DNA of 64,000 nucleotides, from contig NC_031771.1 in NCBI RefSeq assembly GCF_001522545.3, forward strand, positions 879,282 through 943,281, given 5' to 3'. The notes beneath the pieces are model-generated. The model saw only the letters and a list, made by a program, of their open reading frames with translations, ran no database searches and was not told where the DNA came from. Positions 25,901 through 37,482 of this stretch are shown one piece after another. This DNA is from Parus major. Taxonomy: Eukaryota > Chordata > Aves > Passeriformes > Paridae. A program made the position numbers and the translations under genes. Every line of letters begins with the position of its first letter. The stretch's first letter is position 1.

Positions 25901-28900
25901 ATGCACCACTGAACTCTCTCCCTGGGTAAGACTTTGTTCTATTGTTTTAACTTGTCATTTCTTGTTGTACGAGAAAGAAGAGGGAGGAATTTTGAAAAAT
26001 ATCCAGGTAATCCCCTGATCCCAAACACAATCAGTATTATCTAAACAATTTCTTAGAAATGTTTGTCTAAACTGGTCTTAAAATCTGCAGTGTGAGAGTT
26101 TTTTTAAAACATCACTAGTATTGTAGTCCAGTTTTTTCTATCCTTGTCACAGTACAGCTTTTCTCTTTCCTTTTTTTCTTTTTTTCTCCCCACCTAAATC
26201 TCTATTGATGCATCTTAAGCCTATTATTAAAAGGTTCACTGAGATGGATGCAACCAGGATTATTTTGGGGAGTGGCAAATACTATTGCTTCTCTACCAGC
26301 CACCAAAAAATATTCCTTGTAAAGGGCTACAGCCATTCTACTCTCCACCATTTCTCCTCTGTGCCTCTTCAGTGAAAAAGGAATGATAGTGCAGAGGAGA
26401 TGTAGATCAGATGAGAGTTAAAATGCAACTACTAGACATGGTGACATTTAAAAAATCTCTGTTCTTGCTTTATTATTTATAGGAAAAGGACATATGCTGG
26501 GCACAAAATTCCCCTCAAAATCACCTGTTCAGAGCAATCTTGAACAATCTGTAAAAGAAAATTTTATGTTCTCCAATATGCTGCTTTTGTTTTTAGTTGC
26601 CTTTATTATGGTTTTTCTTTTTTTAACACCACCAACCAACCAAAATCTCCAAACATTTCAATGTCTCAGTAGAGAGAAGGATGCTTGTGTGGAGTCTCTT
26701 TTCAGATGCCACAGCTTTCTGAAGCAAAACCTTCCTTTTTTTTTTCAAACTTGGAAATCACTTAAATTCACTTGGTGTTTCTTAAGCAAATCTTCAGGAG
26801 GAGAAGAACCTAGATCAAATACTGGATATGCAGATATCAGTTTGTCAGAAAAAGTCAGTAAACTTTCTCAACTTGGTTAATTTAACTGTATGTGAAAGAA
26901 GAGCAGACATCTCAAAGATTTTTATTACAGTATACATTTCATAGAATCATAAAATGTTTTAGGTTGGAAAGGACGTTAAAGATCATCCTGTTATGGGCAG
27001 ACACATTTCCCACTAGATCAGGTTGCTTAAAGCCCCATCCAACCTGGCCTTGAACACTTCCAGAGGCAGGATATAATTACTAAAATTTTATGAAAATAAA
27101 TGGACAGGTAGGGGAGAGAGAAGCTGGATGTGCTTCAACACAGGGAAGGACAGCTGCAGAAAATGCAAACAGGAGACTAGCCCTTCTAACTCCCCACTCA
27201 GTTCCAGCAGGACAAAATAGCTCCAGGACACAAAGCAAAGAGATGTTGTCCATCTTTGTTCTGATACTGAAGGGAGTCTTTTTAGGAGAATGAGTTTAAA
27301 ATTCATTTTCCTCTTGAAGTGAAAGTTGGTAGACTCCTCCATATTTATTGTTTCTTGACATAAATAAATATCCTATCACCATGCCTCTCATTGCAAAAAA
27401 GGCCCTATATTCATCTCTTGCTTTATTTATATCTATTAAATATTTTCCTAATTGTAAACTTAAATATAATGGTAACAGGAAGTGATAAAATGCACTGTGC
27501 AAAGATATCAAACTCCTCTATCAATATGTAGCCCAAATAGGAACTGAGCCTGTGCCAAACTTTTCACATGGCCTCTGTACCAGAAAGCAGATAAACAGGT
27601 TTCAGCCATTAAAAACTGATACTGAAAAACACCACCTCACTTATTTTTACACTGCAATAATATATAACTTCCCTCTTTCTTATTTTTTTTTTTGGGAAGT
27701 CTGTCAAAAAATTCAAATACCCCAAACTTTGGCTGTTAGAGGTAAAGTTATGCTTGAAAACTGAGATTAGCTGTACAGGTCTATCAGTGCTTTTTAGAAA
27801 ATGTTCCAGCCCCGTTTTATTGGTGTCTATGAGTCTATAATTAGATGCCTTTTTTTCCCTTCATTGAGGCAGATGTTGCAGATGCCACTCTCTACTGCTG
27901 ACAGTTATCAGACAAGCAATTTACATTAAAATATCTATTGGCTTGCAGGAATATGCTCTGATATGCTCTTACAAATATGCTCTGATAGGTGCTTTTGTGC
28001 TTCCTGTGACTTTTAATTGGCTCATTAGGGTCTGCAAATTGAGGGTATTTTTTGGCATTTTTTGAATGCCTTGACCCTAAAAGTCTGACAAGTTATGGGA
28101 GAGCAGTTTTCTTGGTCTCCTGATGAGGCAATGGTACATATATTCTGAAAAGTAAGAGGATGTAATGCTCACTGCTGCTTCTCCCATTAGGTTTTGTTAT
28201 TCATCTATAGTTGTGTGTCTGTGGGAAGGAAAGAGATTGTGAAAAACATGTTGGTGTTTCCATTGTGTTTGACTGTTATGAACCCCATTTTGTTCTCCCT
28301 CCACACTCCTCTTGGTTAGGATTCATCTTGGTTTTATCAATGTATTTAGGTAATCTATGTTCCCCATAGAGTCAGTGGAGAAAGAGGAAAGAGGAACTTC
28401 CTGAAGGTAAACAATCTCATCTGGGATAGGCGTCTCACAGAGGTATTGTTATTCTTCCTCTGGAGCTAACTGTCTCTTCATTGAGGATGCAGCCACACTT
28501 AATGTCTGACTTTTAGTTAGAAAAGTTAGACCCGAGTCCTCCTTTCACTGTCCTTTTTCTGAGAAACTGCTGTTCCTTCTGATATTTGCTGTGATCTCGT
28601 ATCAATGTGTCCGCAATCAATTTCTCTAAATATCTCCAATAGTCCCTGTTCTGAAGACTAATGGCCATAGTCCCAGAATATAATGTCCTTTTTGAACCCT
28701 GGCACAGCTGTCATCATCTTTTCTTGATTTTTAGCAGTTTTCTTCATGACTCCACTTCCCCATTGCCTTTCACTACCCAGTTACTAACACAACCAGTACT
28801 ATGCTGGTACGTGATGCTAGTGTAAGCCCCTCATTTCTAGACAAGTGTCATGCACATTAAGACTAAATTTATTATTATGAAATACTACTACTATTATTAA

Positions 28901-31900
28901 TAGTATATAATAATCTATAATGTATATTATATAATATTATATTATAAAGAAGGCTATAAACTCTTATAGCTTAATAAGTACAATAAATTTTTCTGAAATT
29001 TTTCAAGCACTTGTAAGCACTTAAGTCTCAGCCCTGCAGCCTGAATTACTACTAGAACAGTCCTCCAACTCTGCACTTATTCTTATGAAGGACCATCAAA
29101 GGACATTTGTATCAAGGGACTTTTACAAGGGCAAGCAGTGATAGGTGTCCTGGTTTCAGCCAGGTCAGAGTTAATTTCTTCTTAGTAGCTGTTACAGAGC
29201 TGTGTTTTGGATTTGGAATGAGAATGGTGTTGGTAACATACTGATGTTGGGTTTTTTTGGCTAAGTCCAGTTTATCAAGGACATAGTCAAGGACATTTTT
29301 TCCCTGCCTCCATGCTTTGCTAGTAAGGAGGTTAACAAAAGAAACTGGGAGAAACTGGGAGGGGACATAGCCAGGACAGGTGATCTGAACTGACCAAAGA
29401 GATACTCCATACCATAGAACATCATGCCCAGCATATAAACTGTGAAGATTTAAATGGAAGGACATCTGATCTGGGTTTGGGAATGAGGGGTCTGGCTCTA
29501 TTCAGTGGTTGGTGAGCAATTGTATTGTGCAGCACTTGCTTTTTTCCCTTTTTGTTACTATTATTTATTTACCATTATTACTGTATTTTACTTTGTTTTC
29601 AATTATTAAACTGTTCTTGTCTCAACCCACAAGTTTTACATTGGCTCTTCTCATTCATCGGTGGGTGGCAGGTGAAAGGGGGGAGTTGAGCAAGCAGCTG
29701 CCAGGTTTAATTTCCATTTGTGCTTAAACTGTGACAATAGGATGAGGGGAAATGGCTTCATACCGTAAAAGGGCTGCTTTAGATTTGATACATGGAATAA
29801 ATTTTTCTGATGTAGGTGGTAAGACACTGGCACAGGTTGCCCAGAGGAGTTGTGGCTGCCCCTTTTCTGAAGTGTTTGAGGCCTTACCATCCAGTAACAT
29901 TCTTGTATGTGTATCAGGAAGGTGAAACCAATGCATTAGAAAACCTGGAGGAGCTCTCTCCACTCATGTTACCAATCTGACCTGTGTAAGGTGACAGACT
30001 GATTGCTGCAGTCAACTTAAACTCTGGGTAAGCAGGATATCAAATTGCAGATTCTCTTACATGAAAGAAATCCTCCTTGAAATTTTCTTGTGCTCTGGTC
30101 CATGCCTAGGCTTCCCTTTCTACAGAATAAAAATATGATATCGTGAGTCTTCTAGGAAAATTAAAATAAGCAAGTGCTTGAATATGGCACTGGATTTTTT
30201 TATAACTTAAAAACTTTCAGTGAAATTAATATTTTAAATATATTTTGCTTAAATGAAAGTTGTTAGTCTTACTGCTAATCAAGCCCCAGGAAAAGAATGG
30301 GAGGCTAACATTCATTAGTAACTAATATTCATCAGCAACCTAAAGGGATCTTTCAAAATTTAAATTAGTCAAGATATGTCAGTGTAATATTGGAACAATA
30401 GAGCAATGAATCAGGGCCCTGGTATTTTTTGTTCCCTTTCAAATTCAGGTATACAAGGAAGTAGAAAAGCAAAAAAAAAATAAAAATATTTGGGTCTCAA
30501 GTGAAACTTTGCGGAAGTCCAAGTGATTTCATTGTGATTTCAGAACACTTCAGCTCTGAAATATGGTGAGATACAGAACTGAGTAAAGATTTTGATCTTC
30601 AAGATCCTTTTCTGGTGAAAAAATTGTGTTAGGTGATGTTGTGAATATATAGTGACTTGTAAAGAGCTTATTTGAGAGTGGGACTGTCTCTCTCCCAAAT
30701 AAAAAATTTGGAAAAATGCTTTCTTTTTTTCCCCCTGGAATTTTTATTTTATTTAAAAATATATTAAAAATTCACTGTGATCCAGATTACTTAGAATTTT
30801 CTCCCTGTTCCATTAAACTCAAACTACTTTCTGTTGAAATGAGAAGATATTTTTAATATTTTTTAACCTCACTGGTAAAGAGAAACTGTATAAAAGACTT
30901 GAGATAAATCAGTGGAGTTTTTTTTCCAGAAAGCCTGTGCCATGCTGGATTTACAATGCTAGCTCCTACAAACTAGCAAATTGTGTTTTTGTGTGTCTCG
31001 AGATCTGTGATGTGGCTGATGATTTACATAAACTGGTACTCTTGAGAGAGCTTGAGTTACAGGAGGATTGAGATGAGGAGCTACTTCATTAGCTCCATAT
31101 GATGGCAAGAAAGAGAAGAATATGCTTGACCATGTTTCCCTGAAGCAGCAGGGGAAAGAGATTTTTTTATCTAATAAAATGGCTCCCATTTTCCATTCTT
31201 TAGGGAAATTTTAATTTTCTTTTTAATATCTAAACTCCTTCTGTTTAAGTAGACTAGAATAAGTGGCACTAAAATGACAAGACCTGCCCTCCTCCTGTCA
31301 GTCAGTGCTGTAGGAAATGCTAGAAGATGCTGTCCCTGACCCAGAAGGAGATGTGAGCTGACCAGGCAGGATGAAAAAAACCCTTCTCTGACCTCTCCAC
31401 ATGCTGGTGAGCTGCAGACCTGGGCTTTGTTTTCAATAAGTAAAACGTCTCTGTTTCTTCACTGATTGCTAGAAAGGGTGGGCACAGCACTTGCACTCCA
31501 GCCCTCCTGCATCTCTTGTGCTACAGCGAAAAAGGGGGAGAACATGGAAAAGAGGAGCAGAGATAAAGCAGTTACAAATTCATGTGTGGCCTAAACAAGG
31601 GTGAGAAAGTTTAATATGGTTATTAATTGTTATTGTTTTATGAAAAATACAAATCTCCACTCAAAGCAGCACAGACAAAGAAATCTGGAGTGACAAGAGT
31701 TGGGCAATTAATTTCTTTCCTCCGAAACAGGGTCCTGCCAGTCAGTTGTCTATTAGCAGCTGACAGTTATGGGTCAATGAAGCTGTAATTTGGTGTGTCG
31801 GGACAGATGGATGGTCAGTGCAGTGGGTGAGTTATAGAGGCTCAGCTCAAGCCTTTGGTGTGGTACCTTGAAGGGGGATGAGAGAAGTGGGAGGACAAGA

Positions 31901-34900
31901 GCTGGAGAAGTTATCAGTGTGTATTTCCTTTAATGCATCAGGATCTGTTGTTTGTATGACCTCTCTGCTGGCAAAGAATTCTTTGAAAATTATTTCTTTC
32001 TGACTTTTCTTTATCCCTTCACAGCACTGGTGATGGTCCTGAATAGCACAAGTGTCAGCTGGAGTGCCCGCATTCAGATGTTCCTTACCTTTTGTAAGCT
32101 TGTAGCAATTCTGATAATTATAGTCCCTGGAGTTATCCAGCTAATTAAAGGTACGAAATGAAAAGTAAATGCTTTTAGAGAGCTTTTATCTTATTTATAC
32201 CCTCCACAGTCTTTCCCCACTTGCCTCTGCCACATAATGCTTACAGCAGCAAAATCTCTAATTAGTTTGTGCTTGCTTAATTGAGGTTCGGTACTGTCAT
32301 GTCATTAATTAGAGTGGAACTACACTGGAATGAACTGGTATTTCCTTCAGCATGTCAATAAGACTATTCTAATCAGACTTCCTTTTCAAAGGGGCAAATA
32401 GACTGCTCTTCTCTGTAATCTGTCTTTGGCCTGAACTTCATGAAAGGGGCAGGATGGGATTTAAAGGCAGATGTGCATACACCTCCCCAGAGTATGTGCC
32501 CTGTCCAGGCAGGATGTCTCCTCTAACTGTGCTAGTCCCTAGTCATGGTACATGTGTGTGCTGGTAGAGGGGGCTCACAATTCACAGAATCACAAAATCA
32601 TATGGTGGTTTGGGTTGAAAGGGACCTTAAAGATCATCTAACTCAAAACCTCTTCCACTAGGCCATGTTTCTCAAAGGCCCATCCAAAGCCTTGAACACT
32701 TTCAGAACATCCCTAGCTTCTCTGAAAAATCTGTTACAGTGCCTCATTACTGTCACAGGGTAGAATTTTTCCTAATATCTAATCTGTATGTGCCCTCTGT
32801 CAGTTTATAGCAGTTTCCCCTTGTCCTGTCAGTCCATGCCCTTGTAAAGGCCCTCTTTTCACTGGCAAGTGCTCAGCTGCCTGTAGAAACTTTTTTATTC
32901 CCTGAGAAGCAGGTGTGAGATGGTGACAAGCCCCAGGTCATCCTCCTTACAACAGCTACACAGAGTATAAGCAGCCATTAAGCATAGGAGGCAGAGTAGG
33001 GAGGGAGCACTCTTGACTGTATTGGTGACAGATTTTACCTAATGAAAACTATCACAGCTTTTGGTTATGTCCCAGGGGATACTCTTTTCTGATGCTCACA
33101 AACCCTCCCCCCCAGGTGGAGTCTTGTGTTAGTCAGTGTTATAGTAAGCTCTGTTTCTCAGGGACAGATGGCTCTCTGTGGTTAATATAGACTCTGAAAT
33201 AAAAGTTTTCCTGTGTAGCACTCTGCTGATTCACTGTTTTTGTTTTCTTGTTTTTCCCTTTCTTTCTGGCATTTGCAATGCCATTTCCTGTTGCAGATGA
33301 CACATGAAATGTGCAAAATTTCTCTCGGTTCCTATCTGCCCCACTTTTCGTAGACCTTTGGAGCATGTCAAACTCAGGTTTGGTTGGGGATTGTTGCCCT
33401 GAAGTAGTTCAACTAGTGTCCCCGAGTCTCCACTGGGACCTTCCTCTGGCCACAGTTTCTCCCTTAACCAAAAAGTCTATGCTTCAATGGGAATTTTGAC
33501 TGAGTGCTCAGTCAAAACAGAGTAAAGGGTAGAGGATGTGACTCATTGCTAATTTAACTCTGAATTAATTTTGTTCCTGCTCTGTATCTGTGGAGGATCA
33601 TTGCTTCTCAGGAAATTTGGGATATGGTGGGGACATAAAGCACTTAGTAAATGAATAAGAGTGTAACAAAAGTCTTGCATATTTGCACTTATAAATATGT
33701 AGATAATTCTTAATTGATGTAATATTAGTACAGTATTGATTATCATGGTTGGGAGCTACTAAACTAATTTTTCAATTGTAGAAATGTTTAAAATTTTGGG
33801 TTTATTTATCTTATAAATGTTGCTTCTGAATGAAATGCCAGCAAAGTTCCTTCTGATTAAAATGTTGAACAAGTGAAATTTTCCACATCAAAAACTACTG
33901 AGCTCATTCTGCTCTTTCACGTAAGCTGATGTAAGTCACTGCTGGAAATGACAGAGCAGTGAGTGTCATCAAGCTCAGAATGCTTTGAAAAAAACTAATA
34001 GGTCAAATTCTCCTACTGCATGAATACAGATGCCACAAAGCCTTTTTGTTGGCAGATTATGGCTGCAAGGATTGGGTCAGAATTTAAGGTCAAGGGCAGA
34101 ACTTGATGTTAGTGAACAGCTGGCTGAATAAATGTTCCATGATGTGTTATATTTTTTAAAAAAAGTAGTTATGACCAAAAAGCTTATTTTTCAACACTTT
34201 TTTGTTGATTTTACAGGAGAAACACAGCACTTTAAAAATGCCTTTGCAGGGAATGATGCCAGTATTATGGGATTACCACTTGCTTTCTATTCAGGAATGT
34301 ATGCCTATTCAGGCTGGTAAGTGGATAAAAGTTATATATATTTATCCTGAAAACAAACACTAGTATGCTCTAACAAAGACATTTATTTTATGAAGCATTC
34401 TACATCTTCTGCCAAGCGACATCATACAACTAGGGTAGTTCTCACTACTGTTCCAGTATATGCTCAGTGGTCATTGTGCAAGCAGCTCTGCAAAGGAAAG
34501 ATATTTCTTTTCAGTGTACAATTATATAAACATGCACTGACAACCAAAATAATCAAACCACAATAAAGGTATAGTCTTCATTTTTCATTAAATACTTTAA
34601 TAAAATAATAAAAAAGAATAAACTAAAGCTTTATTTTTTTTTAGTCAGTAATTACATAAAAAATAAATCTGTTATTCTGTTACAAAGTTGTGTGGCCCTT
34701 AGCCTTGCTTTGTAAAAGAAGTATTTGACAAGTAAGAATCAGTGAGATTGGTGTGGGCCACAAAACAGAATAAAAATCTCAAGATTTTTACATTTCTTGC
34801 TCTGAGAGATTTGAAACTTAAAAGAAGTGCAACTGGCTTCCACAAAAGTCAAGTGTGATTGACTGTGAGCAGAAGTATGGGAATCTACCTTCAGGTATTC

Positions 34901-37482
34901 TGCTTAGAACTTTCAAGTTCTTTCTCTCTTTCCCCTCCAAAGTACACAGCAACTGCTTTGTAAGGTGCTGCCACTTCTTGAATCTGCCTGTACAATTTAT
35001 TCATGCTCATGAGGGCTCCACATTGTAGTGCCAAAGGGCTTTTGCAGCAACAGTGTTGGAGGAAGAAGACAGACTACAGTGCACAGAGTGGGCTTATTTT
35101 GAGAGAGCTTTGTCTGCAGGTCTTCCCTTTGCTTTCCATAGGCTCATAGGCAGCCAGGTTCTTTACCTTGCACAAAAAAACGAGGGCTGCAAGATAAGGG
35201 GTTTATTTATTCAATTTGGAGGGACAATGGGCTGAGCATTGGAGTTCTCTGCCCATCTGTAATTCCCTGGTTGCAGGAGCATTATAAATCTGCATACTGA
35301 AGTATGAACAGAACTTTATATATTAAATGGCAGCAGGGGAAGAAACCCAAGAGAGTCCAAAGCCTTTATCTGCAATAGATATATATGAAAAGAGCCTGGC
35401 ATTTTGAAGCCTCAGAGAAATGGAATTGATTATGTGGACCATCTCTACTTCCCCTTCTCTTCTATAACTGCTTTTGTCTCTCATATCCAATGGTTTCTCA
35501 CTTTTTAAGTATTAACCTAAGTTTTTGTATGAAAGCAATTTAAAAAGCTCTTTAATATTATTCAGAATTTCTTGTCTGCAAAATGCTTCATCAAAATACT
35601 GTTATTTTTCTCATATACCTTTACCATTTTTCACATAATGGTTCAAAGCCTTTCAATTAAAAATATCTTTTTTTTTTCTCTTTACACCTTCTGACTTTTA
35701 TTTCAAGGTCCTTATTTGCCACTTATAAAAGAAGTTAGCAGGAAAAAGACCTATTTTGGCTAGTGGTTCTTCCCGGCTGTCTATTTTTCTTTGTCATCAC
35801 CTAAATTCCTCACCTCAGAACATGGAGGAGCAGATCATTAAGTGAAGTGTCAATATCCTTGCACTATCAGTTTCATGGGGCTAAATCAATACAATCAGCT
35901 GGATGTGAAGGAGTGTAGCAAGCGTTGATGATGCAGGTAGAATTTTATGCATAGCTCAAAAGACTGTTAGCTTTTAACTGCTGACTTTTAATGATACCAC
36001 TTTGAAGAAGAAAAGAAAAGCAGTATATCCTTCTGTGTGTGGGTTCATCCTACCAAGAACAAGTGTAGACTATTAGGTATATAAAATGCTGTCTGGAAAA
36101 GGACAGGTGGAGAAAAGAATGCAAGGAAACATGTCTTTGCATCAATGAAAGGACTGATGCTGGGCTATCATAAACAGTTTGTGTTGAAAGGGACCTTAAA
36201 AATCATTTTGTTTCAGCCCCTTGCCAAGGGTAGGGATAATTCATACTAGACCGGGTTGCTAAAAGCCCCACGCAGCCTGGCTTTGAACACTTCCAGGGAT
36301 GCAGCATCCACCGCTTCCTTGAGCAACCAGTTTCAGTGCTCCACCACTCTCACTGTAAAGACGTTTCCTCCATATATCGGTCTTCTGTGCTCTATGCACT
36401 AGGAAGTTTAAAGACAAGTACTGATGTTTTTGGATAAGGTGTGACAAAGAATTTCATGCTTAGTCACAAAATCACTATTTTTAAAAAGCCATCAGCCACC
36501 ATTAAGTTGTTCTGCTAACCCAGTTCTGCCCCAAGACTTGACATGGGGCAAAGCTCCCAGACTTTCTGTCAAATCAGTTACCTGTTTATTCAGTGCAGCA
36601 CTGCTGGCTCAGATGCCATTTGTCTTTCTGCACAAGAGCAGAAGACCAGCATAGGCACTGTATTGACTGCTCTGTTTAATTAGACAAGATCTGACTCTAG
36701 GCCTGTCTCCAAGCCAGGAACAATTGTGATCCAGTCAGGCACAGACCTAGTGCTAATAAATGTAGGACAGAGGGTTCAGTGACCTTGAGGCTTATGGTTG
36801 CTTTGTATGCAGGGCTGTGCCTGGTGAGCAGTTCCTATGAATTCCCATACAGAGCTATCTCTTGAATGCTACTGGAATATGATCAGAGTGCAACCTGTAC
36901 TGGAGGTTGTCCAAGAGCGTGCAGGGCTAGCAGCCTGTGTTTGACATTCTATACAAGTTCTTGGTTTAGGAGGGGTTTTTCTAAGGCTTCAGCTATTTGT
37001 ATTGTTAAGAAGCCCTTGCTGAGTACTCTTACAAGACTTCTTGCCAATATAATCTGAAACCGTAAAATGCAGCAAACAAAAACGGAATATAAAATTTGAA
37101 GGGGGCATGTGGTGTGTATGTATATAATTAGAGTAAACCATTACCTCCCTAGTATGTCAGGGGAAAAAAGTAATTACACACTGACTTTACATAGTTATTG
37201 TCTCTTTCTTTTCCCGCTTTGTTGTGTTTTCTGAGAAATTCCTTCCTGAGTGTGGAGATCAGGGAAGGTTAAATATCACTCTCTCCTTAATCCAAACATG
37301 AGCCTGCAAAGCCTTCTGTAATTAACAGCAGTGATTAAAATAAAAGCATCTTCTTGATTCTTAGTGAAAGAAATACAGAATAAAAATACAAGAATATAAG
37401 AATAAATCTTATAATACATTTTATAACTATTTTCTAGGTTTTACCTCAATTTTGTTACCGAAGAAGTGGAAAACCCTGAAAA
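16705..37482 (+). CDS. SLC7A11: SLC7A11 (xCT), coding exons 1-6 of the gene, 3' part outside window
   Basis: Light chain of system xc-, the plasma-membrane antiporter that imports cystine and exports glutamate. It feeds glutathione synthesis and limits ferroptosis. It works as a disulfide-linked heterodimer with SLC3A2 (4F2hc). Six exons with AG/GT borders join without a break into 263 codons plus two bases. The product matches human xCT from memory with no insertion or deletion over this part. It covers the cytosolic N-terminus, TM1 with the unwound GAGIF segment (about residues 59-63), TM2-TM5 and the start of TM6. Cys158, the residue linked to 4F2hc, and Arg135, reported to contact substrate, are present. 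Differences from the human sequence I recall include Cys at 96 and 103 (Ser and Thr in human). Exons 7 onward (about residues 265-500) were not found. Regulation is probably by ATF4 through the paired elements at 16364-16390. Confidence 0.98.
16982..19611 (+). other. SLC7A11 intron 1
   Basis: 2,630 bp with GTAAGT donor and TTCTCACAG acceptor. T-runs near 17201 and 18421. No exon-like segment or recognisable transposon seen. Confidence 0.9.
19612..19738 (+). CDS. SLC7A11: SLC7A11 coding exon 2
   Basis: 127 bp, residues 93-134 plus two bases of Arg135. It covers the end of TM2, the following loop with the [10 protein letters not shown] stretch, and TM3. The acceptor follows a pyrimidine-rich tract and the donor is GTAAGT. 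Two cysteines, at residues 96 and 103, replace Ser and Thr of the human sequence I recall. Confidence 0.97.
20229..20296. repeat. Copy 1 of an unnamed interspersed repeat
   Basis: Roughly 68 bp that aligns in the same orientation with 23061-23129. Both contain a GAAAAACACTA core followed by a CCAAATAA block and AAACATT. Family unknown. Confidence 0.6.
21942..22060 (-). repeat. CR1 LINE fragment (3' end), antisense
   Basis: Contains the CR1 3'-terminal signature read in reverse: AGGTTGGAAAAGACC, then GAGTCCAACCATTAAC and a degraded block ending near CGTCTTTTAAATA. Truncated and diverged; the right edge is approximate. Confidence 0.75.
23061..23129. repeat. Copy 2 of an unnamed interspersed repeat
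   Basis: Aligns with 20229-20296 in the same orientation with scattered substitutions and small indels. Both lie in the same SLC7A11 intron, 2.8 kb apart. Confidence 0.6.
23732..23847 (+). CDS. SLC7A11: SLC7A11 coding exon 3
   Basis: 116 bp, completing Arg135 and running to residue 173 plus one base. Encodes TM4 and the extracellular segment carrying Cys158 (in [10 protein letters not shown]), the cysteine that forms the disulfide with 4F2hc. Acceptor CACTCTAG, donor GTAAGT. Confidence 0.97.
26937..27066 (-). repeat. CR1 LINE 3' end, antisense
   Basis: Begins CATAGAATCATAAAATG, the reverse of the CR1 terminal repeat. GGTTGGAAAGGAC, CACTAGATCAGGTTGCT, and CCATCCAACCTGGCCTTGAA follow. It is clearly CR1, 5'-truncated, about 130 bp. 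Confidence 0.92.
28865..28950. repeat. AT-rich degenerate simple repeat
   Basis: Alternating ATT/TAT-type units with almost no G or C, including near-palindromic TATAATATTATA stretches. Probably a decayed microsatellite. Confidence 0.7.
29089..29905 (+). repeat. CR1 LINE fragment split by an LTR insertion
   Basis: The left part (29089-29145) reads as a CR1 segment with TCAAGGGACTTTTACAAGGG and ...AGTGATAGG. The right part (29742-29905) continues the same CR1 from ATGAGGGGAAATGGCTTCA through the LTR-independent segment GCACAGGTTGCCCAGAGGAG. Removing the LTR and one 5-bp duplicate restores an uninterrupted CR1, so the LTR came later. Confidence 0.85.
29146..29736 (+). mobile_element. Solo ERVL-type LTR with 5-bp target-site duplication
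   Basis: Starts TGTCCTGGTTTCAGCC and ends GTGACA, 591 bp. It is flanked by perfect direct repeats ATAGG at 29141-29145 and 29737-29741. A TATAAA box lies near 29435 and ATTAAA near 29605, so it points the same way as SLC7A11. It resembles the common avian ERVL LTR family. No internal retroviral sequence, so it is a solo LTR left by recombination. Confidence 0.95.
32025..32150 (+). CDS. SLC7A11: SLC7A11 coding exon 4
   Basis: 126 bp, from residue 174 to residue 215 plus one base of Gly216. Encodes TM5, including the [17 protein letters not shown] stretch that is near-identical to mammalian xCT. Acceptor CCCTTCACAG. The donor GTACGA is weaker than the others in this gene. Confidence 0.97.
32151..34216 (+). 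other. SLC7A11 intron 4
   Basis: 2,066 bp. Contains an antisense CR1 fragment (32583-32895). Nothing else recognised. Confidence 0.9.
32583..32895 (-). repeat. CR1 LINE fragment, antisense
   Basis: Reverse CR1 3' end: CACAGAATCACAAAATCA, GGTTTGGGTTGAAAGGGACC and a diverged body through TCCTAATATCTAATCTG and CCCCTTGTCCTGTC. About 310 bp, the longest CR1 piece in the window apart from the one split at 29 kb. Confidence 0.9.
34217..34316 (+). CDS. SLC7A11: SLC7A11 coding exon 5
   Basis: 100 bp, completing Gly216 and running to residue 248 plus two bases of Trp249. It encodes the loop after TM5 and the start of TM6 with [13 protein letters not shown]; Tyr244 is retained. Tolerated changes from mammals sit in the loop (217-234). 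Acceptor TTTTACAG, donor GTAAGT. Confidence 0.97.
34317..37437 (+). other. SLC7A11 intron 5
   Basis: 3,121 bp with an antisense CR1 fragment at about 36176-36380. No other exon or element recognised. Confidence 0.9.
36176..36380 (-). repeat. CR1 LINE fragment, antisense
   Basis: Carries GTTGAAAGGGACCTTAAA, the AGACCGGGTTGCTAAAAGCC block, and the TTTGAACACTTCCAGGGATG and CCTTGAGCAACC blocks. Diverged and truncated at both ends. Confidence 0.9.
37438..37482 (+). CDS. SLC7A11: SLC7A11 coding exon 6
   Basis: 45 bp, the shortest exon. It completes Trp249 and encodes [14 protein letters not shown] (250-263) plus two bases of Lys264, with TM6 continuing into the conserved TEEVENPEK loop. Acceptor TTTTCTAG, donor GTATGT. 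This is the last xCT exon recognised; a downstream exon must begin with the third base of a Lys codon (A or G). Confidence 0.97.

Larger units (their letters stand above)
23848..32024 (+). other. SLC7A11 intron 3
   Basis: 8,177 bp, the largest completed intron. It holds an antisense CR1 (26937-27066), a sense CR1 split by an ERVL-type LTR (29089-29905), and an AT-rich microsatellite-like stretch at 28865-28950. An open frame of 128 codons at 26494-26880 begins just after an AG and has one hydrophobic segment but no recognisable domain. Confidence 0.9.
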
